The translations under genes were made by a program, and so were the position numbers. A stretch of DNA of 28,427 bases from NCBI RefSeq assembly GCF_006228105.1, contig NZ_VDHH01000097.1, one strand, 5' to 3'. Below are positions 23,199-28,427 of this stretch, one piece after another (position 1 is the stretch's first letter; every line of letters starts with the position of its first letter). Under the pieces are notes generated by a model. The model ran no database searches. It worked only from the letters and a program-made list of their open reading frames with translations, and was not told the origin of the DNA. This stretch comes from Chelonobacter sp006228105. GTDB taxonomy: Bacteria; Pseudomonadota; Gammaproteobacteria; Enterobacterales; Pasteurellaceae.

Positions 23199-23229
23199 TC
23201 GGCAATTTTATCCAAGAAAAGGTTTTATT

Positions 23230-24957
23230 ATGATTTCAGGTATTTTGGCTTCACCAGGGATTGTCTTCGGAAAGGCGTTGGTTTTAAAAGAAGAAGAAAT
23301 TGTGTTAAATACAAAATCCATTGCTGAATCTCAAATCGACGCTGAAATTCAGCGCTTTTATACCGGTCGCGAAAGTGCGGTAGAACAGTTGACGGCAATT
23401 AAAGAGAAAGCGACCAGAACACTCGGCGAAGAAAAAGGCGCTATTTTTGACGGTCATTTGATGATTCTGGAAGATGAAGAGCTGGAAGAAGAGATTATTG
23501 CGTTGATTCGTGATGAACAAATGACGGCTGATTTTGCGGCAAGTAGCGTGATTGATCAACAGGTTTCGATGTTGGCAGAAATTGATGATGAGTATTTAAA
23601 AGAGCGGGCTGGCGATATTCGTGATATCGGTAACCGCTTGATAAAAAATATTTTGGGTATGCATATTATTGATTTAGGTGAAATCAATCAAGAAGTTATC
23701 TTAGTTGCCAATGATTTGACGCCGTCTGAAACCGCACAGCTGAACTTGGATAAAGTATTGGGGTTCATCACTGATATCGGTGGTCGCACTTCACACACTT
23801 CGATTATGGCTCGCTCGTTAGAGCTTCCGGCAATTGTAGGCACCAATATTGCCACCAAGTCCATTGTCAGCGGTGATATGTTGATTTTGGATGCAGTGAA
23901 TAACCAAGTACTGGTTAACCCTACGCAAAACGAGCTGGAAAATGTAAAAAGTTTACAACAACAGCTTGCCGCAGAAAAAACCGAATTGGCAAAATTGAAA
24001 GATTTGCCGGCATTGACATTAGATGAACATCGGGTAGAAGTTTGCGCAAATATTGGTACCATTCGTGATATTGACGGGGCTCACCGTAACGGTGCCGAAG
24101 GTGTCGGGCTATACCGCACAGAATTCCTATTTATGGATCGCGATCAATTGCCAAGCGAAGAAGAGCAATTTCATGCTTATAAAGAAGTCGTAGAAGCGAT
24201 GGAAGGTAAATTAGTGGTATTACGCACCATGGATATTGGTGGTGATAAAGAGCTACCTTACCTCAATCTACCAAAAGAGATGAATCCATTCTTGGGCTGG
24301 CGTGCAATTCGGATTGCTTTGGATAAACGTGAGATTCTGAATGCACAATTAAGAGCGGTTTTACGCGCCTCGGCTTTTGGCCAATTAGCCGTGATGTTCC
24401 CGATGATTATTTCAGTGGAAGAAATCAGAATCTTAAAAGCGGTGGTGGCAGAGCTAAAACAAGAGTTGCGCAATGAAGGCAAAGCATTTGATGAAAATAT
24501 TCAAATCGGGGTGATGGTCGAAACACCATCTGCAGCCGTCAATGCTAAGTTCTTGGCAAAAGAAGTCGATTTCTTCAGTATCGGCACCAATGATTTAACT
24601 CAGTATACCTTAGCGGTTGATCGTGGTAATGAGTTGATCTCCCATTTATACAATCCAATGACACCATCAGTATTGAATTTGATTAAACAAGTCATTGATG
24701 CTTCTCATGCGGAAGGCAAATGGACCGGTATGTGTGGTGAGCTTGCCGGGGACGAAAATGCAACATTGCTGCTGCTTGGTATGGGACTTGATGAGTTTAG
24801 CATGAGTGCAATTTCAGTACCAAGAATCAAGAAATTGATTCGTAGTGTCAATTTTAAAGATGTGCAACGTTTGGCTGAAGAAGTACTGGAACAGCCGACC
24901 GCGGCAGACATCGAAGCAAAAGTTTCTGCTTTTTTAACCGAAAATGGCTTAAACTAG
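23230..24957 (+). CDS. ptsI: PTS enzyme I (PEP-protein phosphotransferase)
   Basis: EI autophosphorylates from PEP and phosphorylates HPr, the first step of the PTS. The 575-residue protein matches the family length. The phospho-His189 lies in ITDIGGRTSHTSIMARSLELPAIVG; the PEP-binding barrel shows GVGLYRTEFLFMDRDQLPSEEEQ, RTMDIGGDKELPYL, GVMVETPSA, FSIGTNDLTQYTLAVDRGN and the loop WTGMCGELAGD with the catalytic Cys. A GAAAAGG ribosome site lies upstream. It is second in ptsH-ptsI-crr, with 68 bases to crr. All parts are intact. Confidence 0.98.
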   Translation: MISGILASPGIVFGKALVLKEEEIVLNTKSIAESQIDAEIQRFYTGRESAVEQLTAIKEKATRTLGEEKGAIFDGHLMILEDEELEEEIIALIRDEQMTADFAASSVIDQQVSMLAEIDDEYLKERAGDIRDIGNRLIKNILGMHIIDLGEINQEVILVANDLTPSETAQLNLDKVLGFITDIGGRTSHTSIMARSLELPAIVGTNIATKSIVSGDMLILDAVNNQVLVNPTQNELENVKSLQQQLAAEKTELAKLKDLPALTLDEHRVEVCANIGTIRDIDGAHRNGAEGVGLYRTEFLFMDRDQLPSEEEQFHAYKEVVEAMEGKLVVLRTMDIGGDKELPYLNLPKEMNPFLGWRAIRIALDKREILNAQLRAVLRASAFGQLAVMFPMIISVEEIRILKAVVAELKQELRNEGKAFDENIQIGVMVETPSAAVNAKFLAKEVDFFSIGTNDLTQYTLAVDRGNELISHLYNPMTPSVLNLIKQVIDASHAEGKWTGMCGELAGDENATLLLLGMGLDEFSMSAISVPRIKKLIRSVNFKDVQRLAEEVLEQPTAADIEAKVSAFLTENGLN

Positions 24958-25025
24958 ATACAAATTAAGAAATTTCGGGTAACATAAGACTGATGTTTTG
25001 ATGGATTTAATGAGGAGAATGTAAA

Positions 25026-25526
25026 ATGGGTTTATTTGATAAACTGTTCGGTTCAAAAGACAATAAAGGGGCTGAGGTTGAAATTTATGCACCGTTGTCT
25101 GGTGAAATTGTCAATATCGAAGATGTGCCGGATGTTGTTTTTTCTGAAAAAATCGTAGGTGACGGTATTGCTATCCGTCCAATTGGAAATAAAATTGTTG
25201 CGCCGATTGATGGAGTGATTGGTAAAATTTTTGAAACCAACCACGCATTTTCAATGGAGTCCAGAGAAGGTGTTGAATTGTTTGTTCACTTTGGTATCGA
25301 CACCGTTGAGCTTAAAGGCGAAGGATTTGTCCGTATTGCTGAAGAAGGCCAGGAAGTGAAAAAAGGTGACACTATTATTGAGTTCGATTTAGCCCTGTTG
25401 GAAGCAAAAGCGAAATCAGTATTAACGCCGGTTGTTATTTCTAATATGGATGAAATCAGCAGTATCGAGAAATCGAGTGGCACGGTTGTATTGGGTGAAA
25501 CCGTTATCTTGAAACTAAAAAAATAA
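25026..25526 (+). CDS. crr: Glucose-type PTS EIIA (IIA-Glc), catabolite control protein
   Basis: IIA-Glc takes phosphate from HPr and, depending on its phosphorylation, controls adenylate cyclase and inducer exclusion. The 166-residue protein starts MGLFDKLFGSKDNKG, the amphipathic membrane-tethering helix, then IYAPLSGEIVNIEDVPDVVFSEKIVGDG. His73 (FETNHAFS) and phospho-His88 (ELFVHFGIDTVELKGEGF) correspond to the two active-site histidines of the E. coli protein. A GAGGAG site precedes the ATG. It ends the pts cluster and is followed by a strong terminator. It is the likely source of the signal that reaches the candidate CRP sites near agaR, tnaC and ptsH. Confidence 0.98.
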   Translation: MGLFDKLFGSKDNKGAEVEIYAPLSGEIVNIEDVPDVVFSEKIVGDGIAIRPIGNKIVAPIDGVIGKIFETNHAFSMESREGVELFVHFGIDTVELKGEGFVRIAEEGQEVKKGDTIIEFDLALLEAKAKSVLTPVVISNMDEISSIEKSSGTVVLGETVILKLKK

Positions 25527-25542
25527 GCTGATTGACATTGTG

Positions 25543-25571
25543 AAAAAACCGAGTTAATTCTCGGTTTTTTT
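25543..25571. terminator. Bidirectional intrinsic terminator between crr and arcA
   Basis: AAAAAACCGAG (25543-25553) and CTCGGTTTTTT (25560-25570) form a perfect stem with a 6-base loop and a run of seven T at the end on the plus strand and six A at the start, so it should end both crr (plus) and arcA (minus) transcripts. An uptake core (25579-25587) sits next to it. Confidence 0.92.
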
Positions 25572-25593
25572 ATACCTAAAGTGCGGTCTGAGT

Positions 25594-26307
25594 TTATTCT
25601 AATTCACCGCAGAAACGATAGCCTTCGCCGTGAATTGTTGCGATAATTTCCGGTGTATCTGGATTGGCTTCAAAATGTTTTCGAATACGCCGAATGGTCA
25701 CATCTACTGTTCTATCATGCGGTTTGAGTTCACGTCCTGTCATTTTTTTCAACAAATCATCACGGGTCTGAATTTTTCCTGGATTTTCACAAAAGTGTAA
25801 CAAGGCACGAAATTCGCTGCGCGGTAGTTTGTTATTTTCGCCTTCAGGAGAAATTAAAGTGCGACTATTAATGTCTAATATCCAGCCATTAAAACGATAT
25901 TGATCAACATGTTCGTGAGAAACTGGCTGATCTTTTTCTGACATAGTACGTTGCAGTAGATTTCTGGCTCGAATAGCGAGTTCACGCGGATTAAATGGTT
26001 TGGTAATATAGTCGTCAGCACCGATTTCCAATCCTAAAATTTTATCGACTTCATTATCACGTCCGGTCAGAAACATCAGTGCAGTATTGGCGCTTTCGCG
26101 TAGTTCGCGTGCCAGCATCAGCCCGTTTTTTCCGGGTAAATTGATATCCATCACCACCAAATTGACGGAGTGGCTAGATAGAATCGTATGCATTTTATTA
26201 CCATCAGAGGCTTCCATCACTTCGTAGCCTTCGGCTTCGAAAATATTTTTTAGCGTGTTGCGGGTAACTGCTTCATCTTCGACGATAAGGATTTTAGGAA
26301 TACGCAT
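25594..26307 (-). CDS. arcA: Response regulator ArcA (aerobic respiration control)
   Basis: ArcA, phosphorylated by ArcB under low oxygen, represses aerobic respiration genes. The 237-residue protein has a receiver domain (1-120) with the acidic pair at 10-11, phospho-Asp54 in VVMDINLPGKNG and Lys in DYITKPFNPREL, then an OmpR-type winged helix (about 135-232) with SEFRALLHFCENPG and RTVDVTIRRIRKHFE and a final IHGEGYRFCGELE. Asp54 matches the numbering of E. coli ArcA. It is convergent with crr. The 249 bases between it and prfC are AT-rich and hold its promoter region; I could not place a firm -10/-35 pair. Confidence 0.97.
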   Translation of the reverse strand: MRIPKILIVEDEAVTRNTLKNIFEAEGYEVMEASDGNKMHTILSSHSVNLVVMDINLPGKNGLMLARELRESANTALMFLTGRDNEVDKILGLEIGADDYITKPFNPRELAIRARNLLQRTMSEKDQPVSHEHVDQYRFNGWILDINSRTLISPEGENNKLPRSEFRALLHFCENPGKIQTRDDLLKKMTGRELKPHDRTVDVTIRRIRKHFEANPDTPEIIATIHGEGYRFCGELE

Positions 26308-26556
26308 TTATTTTTACCTATAAAATCACAAGGACTATAAACTGTCTTATGGCATTCAATTTTTAAGACAGCGAATTTTACTTTTGATAAACAAAATAAA
26401 ATATTAATTGCAGAATTGCAACGTAACTATAACATAAAGAAAATAAAAAGCGCACCATTCTCAACTAAAGTTTGACTTAGGTCATCATTTCTTGCTGCAT
26501 TGATGCCTAAAACAGTTAAAAATAAGTATTAAAATGATGCGATATGTTCTCAAACA

Positions 26557-28146
26557 TTAATGTTCTTTGGTTTTGAAGAATTGAACGTCAGGATACCGCT
26601 CTTGCGCTAAATTTAAGTTTACCATGGTTGGGGCGATATAAGTCAGATTATCGCTGCCGTCTAAGGCTAAATTTTGTTCGTTTTTACGCTTAAATTCTTC
26701 AAATTTTTTTACATCAGCACATTCAACCCAACGTGCGGTAGAAACATTGACTGTTTCATAAATAGCCTCTACGTTGTATTCGCTTTTCAGGCGGGCAACG
26801 ACTACATCAAACTGTAATACACCGACAGCGCCGACAATTAAATCATTGTTCATCAGCGGACGGAACACCTGCACAGCCCCCTCTTCGGAAAGCTGTACTA
26901 ATCCTTTCAACAATTGTTTCTGCTTTAACGGATCCCGTAAGCGGATACGACGGAACAGTTCTGGCGCAAAGTTGGGAATGCCGCTGAATTTTAATTTTTC
27001 ACCTTGGGTGAAGGTATCGCCGATTTGAATTGTGCCGTGATTATGCAAACCGATAATATCACCGGCGTAGGCTTCTTCGGCGTGGCTGCGATCACCAGCC
27101 ATAAACGTTAGCGCATCAGAAATAACCACATCTTTGCCGATTCGCACATGGTGCATTTTCATGCCTTTTTCGTATTTTCCGGAGACAATCCGCATAAAAG
27201 CAACTCGATCTCGGTGTTTGGGATCCATATTAGCTTGAATTTTAAACACAAATCCGCTTAATTTATCTTCTACAGGGGAAACATCACGCAGATCGGCGTG
27301 TCGCTGTTGTGGACGAGGAGCCCACTGCGTTAAACCGTCCAGCATGTGATCCACCCCAAAATTACCCAATGCGGTGCCAAAAAAGACCGGTGTTAGTTGA
27401 CCTTGTAAAAATAGGTCCAAATCAAATGGATTGGATGCACCTTGCACCAATTCCAGTTCATCACGTAGTTGCTGGGCTAAATCACTGCCAACCGCACTTT
27501 CCAATTCAGGATTATCCAAGCCTTTGATAGTGCGGACTGTTTGGATGGTATGACCTTGACCGGTTTGATAAAGATAGGTTTCATCATTATAAAGATGATA
27601 AACTCCTTTAAATAATTTGCCACAGCCGATAGGCCAAGTGATAGGCGCACAATGAATGTTCAATACGTTTTCGACTTCGTCTAAGAGTTCCATCGGATCT
27701 CGAATATCACGGTCGAGCTTATTCATAAAGGTCAAAATCGGTGTATCGCGTAAACGCGTGACTTCCATTAATTTAATGGTTCGTTCTTCCACCCCTTTGG
27801 CGGAATCGATCACCATCAAACAACTGTCAACCGCAGTCAAAGTGCGGTAAGTGTCTTCCGAAAAGTCTTCATGTCCGGGGGTGTCAAGTAAATTGACTAA
27901 GCAATCGTTATAAGGAAATTGCATTACAGAAGTTGTGATTGAAATGCCGCGTTGTTTTTCCATCTCCATCCAGTCAGATTTTGCATGTTGACCGGAACCG
28001 CGTCCTTTCACGGTACCGGCAGTCTGAATCGCTTCTCCGTAAAGTAGAACTTTTTCAGTGATGGTGGTTTTACCCGCATCGGGGTGTGAGATAATCGCAA
28101 AAGTGCGGCGCTTATCGACTTGCTGTGGATATGGATTTAATGACAT
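26557..28146 (-). CDS. prfC: Peptide chain release factor 3 (RF3)
   Basis: RF3 is a GTPase that removes RF1 or RF2 from the ribosome after termination. From ATG 28146 the protein is 529 residues, the usual size. It starts MSLNPYPQQVDKRRTFAIIS, then G1 SHPDAGKTT, the EMEKQRGISITTSVMQF switch I, G3 NLLDTPGHEDF, G4 NKLDRD, and domains II and III with MDPKHRDRVAFMRIVSGKYEKGMKM and GAVGVLQFDVV. The frame stays open to 28374 upstream, but that would place 76 low-complexity residues over the rrn promoter side, so the MSLN start is chosen; its ribosome site is weak. It is divergent from the putative rrn operon. Confidence 0.96.
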   Translation of the reverse strand: MSLNPYPQQVDKRRTFAIISHPDAGKTTITEKVLLYGEAIQTAGTVKGRGSGQHAKSDWMEMEKQRGISITTSVMQFPYNDCLVNLLDTPGHEDFSEDTYRTLTAVDSCLMVIDSAKGVEERTIKLMEVTRLRDTPILTFMNKLDRDIRDPMELLDEVENVLNIHCAPITWPIGCGKLFKGVYHLYNDETYLYQTGQGHTIQTVRTIKGLDNPELESAVGSDLAQQLRDELELVQGASNPFDLDLFLQGQLTPVFFGTALGNFGVDHMLDGLTQWAPRPQQRHADLRDVSPVEDKLSGFVFKIQANMDPKHRDRVAFMRIVSGKYEKGMKMHHVRIGKDVVISDALTFMAGDRSHAEEAYAGDIIGLHNHGTIQIGDTFTQGEKLKFSGIPNFAPELFRRIRLRDPLKQKQLLKGLVQLSEEGAVQVFRPLMNNDLIVGAVGVLQFDVVVARLKSEYNVEAIYETVNVSTARWVECADVKKFEEFKRKNEQNLALDGSDNLTYIAPTMVNLNLAQERYPDVQFFKTKEH

Positions 28147-28340
28147 TGTATGTAAATAGGCTCTAATAAATGAATAAATGGTTAAGGCTAGTATTGTCGC
28201 TGATCTGTTGCTTAAAAACAATGAATCATTGTAGTGGCAGAAATAAAGACTACGATTGATATTAAAAAATAGTTTTTGTCCAGACTTGGTATAAAAAACC
28301 ACCGTTTGATAAAAAACAGAAAAAAAGTGAGAAAAAGGGG

Positions 28341-28427
28341 TTGCAAAGAATTTCTGAATGTCTATAATGCGCACCTCACAACGACGCAGCGTTCTGATTT
28401 GAAGCGAGTGGTTGTGACTGTTCTTTA
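28341..28427 (+). promoter_or_regulatory. Ribosomal RNA operon promoter and leader (start of boxA)
   Basis: TTGCAA (28341-28346) is followed after 16 bases by a perfect TATAAT (28363-28368) and a GC-rich discriminator GCGCACC, as in rRNA P1 promoters. The 60 bases upstream are rich in A and T runs and could act as an UP element. The window stops at TGTTCTTTA (28419-28427), which resembles the rrn boxA TGCTCTTTA used for antitermination. I infer that a 16S-23S-5S operon begins just outside on the plus strand. Confidence 0.8.

Noticed and set aside
28147..28374. Extended start for prfC adding 76 residues
   Set aside because: The added part is Phe/Tyr-rich low-complexity sequence from AT-rich DNA, and RF3 of normal length begins at MSLNPYP. 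The frame is open by chance.

Overview
The window is Pasteurellaceae chromosome. The clearest sign is about 26 exact copies of the 9-base Haemophilus-type DNA uptake core AAGTGCGGT or its complement, spread over both strands. The housekeeping gene order tsaE-amiB-mutL-miaA-hfq-hflX fits gammaproteobacteria. The species cannot be named from the sequence alone.

Layout: (1) 1-275, the end of tadA on the plus strand. (2) 10479-296, minus strand, a roughly 10 kb galactosamine/galactoside catabolic operon: agaR, agaS, a complete Aga-type PTS (IIB, IIC, IID, IIA), a LacD-type tagatose-1,6-bisphosphate aldolase, a second mannose-family PTS (IIB, IIC, IID), an 18-codon stump of a HAD phosphatase, a GH35 beta-galactosidase, and the second IIA. 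(3) 17330-10698, minus strand, tsaE-amiB-mutL-miaA-hfq-hflX. (4) tRNA-Gly(GCC) with its own stringent-type promoter. (5) 20710-17781, minus strand, the tryptophanase operon tnaC-tnaA-tnaB, including an unlisted 23-residue TnaC stalling peptide. (6) orn (minus) and rsgA (plus), divergent. (7) ptsH-ptsI-crr on the plus strand, ending in a strong terminator. (8) arcA and prfC on the minus strand. (9) At the right edge, a plus-strand ribosomal RNA promoter and the first bases of a boxA, so an rrn operon should begin just outside.

How it fits together: EI (ptsI) and HPr (ptsH) would pass phosphate from PEP to the two IIA proteins of the 10 kb operon, so the general and sugar-specific PTS parts all lie in this window. 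The expected flow is uptake and phosphorylation of galactosamine-type sugars or beta-galactosides, release of galactose by the GH35 enzyme, deamination/isomerisation by AgaS to tagatose 6-phosphate, phosphorylation by a kinase not found here, and cleavage by the LacD-type aldolase. Candidate CRP sites lie upstream of agaR, tnaC and ptsH, consistent with shared catabolite control through crr.

The most notable points are the mixed architecture of the sugar operon (enterobacterial-like Aga genes plus genes best known from Gram-positive bacteria), the HAD stump coupled to bgaC, and the TnaC leader whose Trp, Asp and final Pro keep the same spacing as in E. coli. I did not find a clearly new defence or mobile system.
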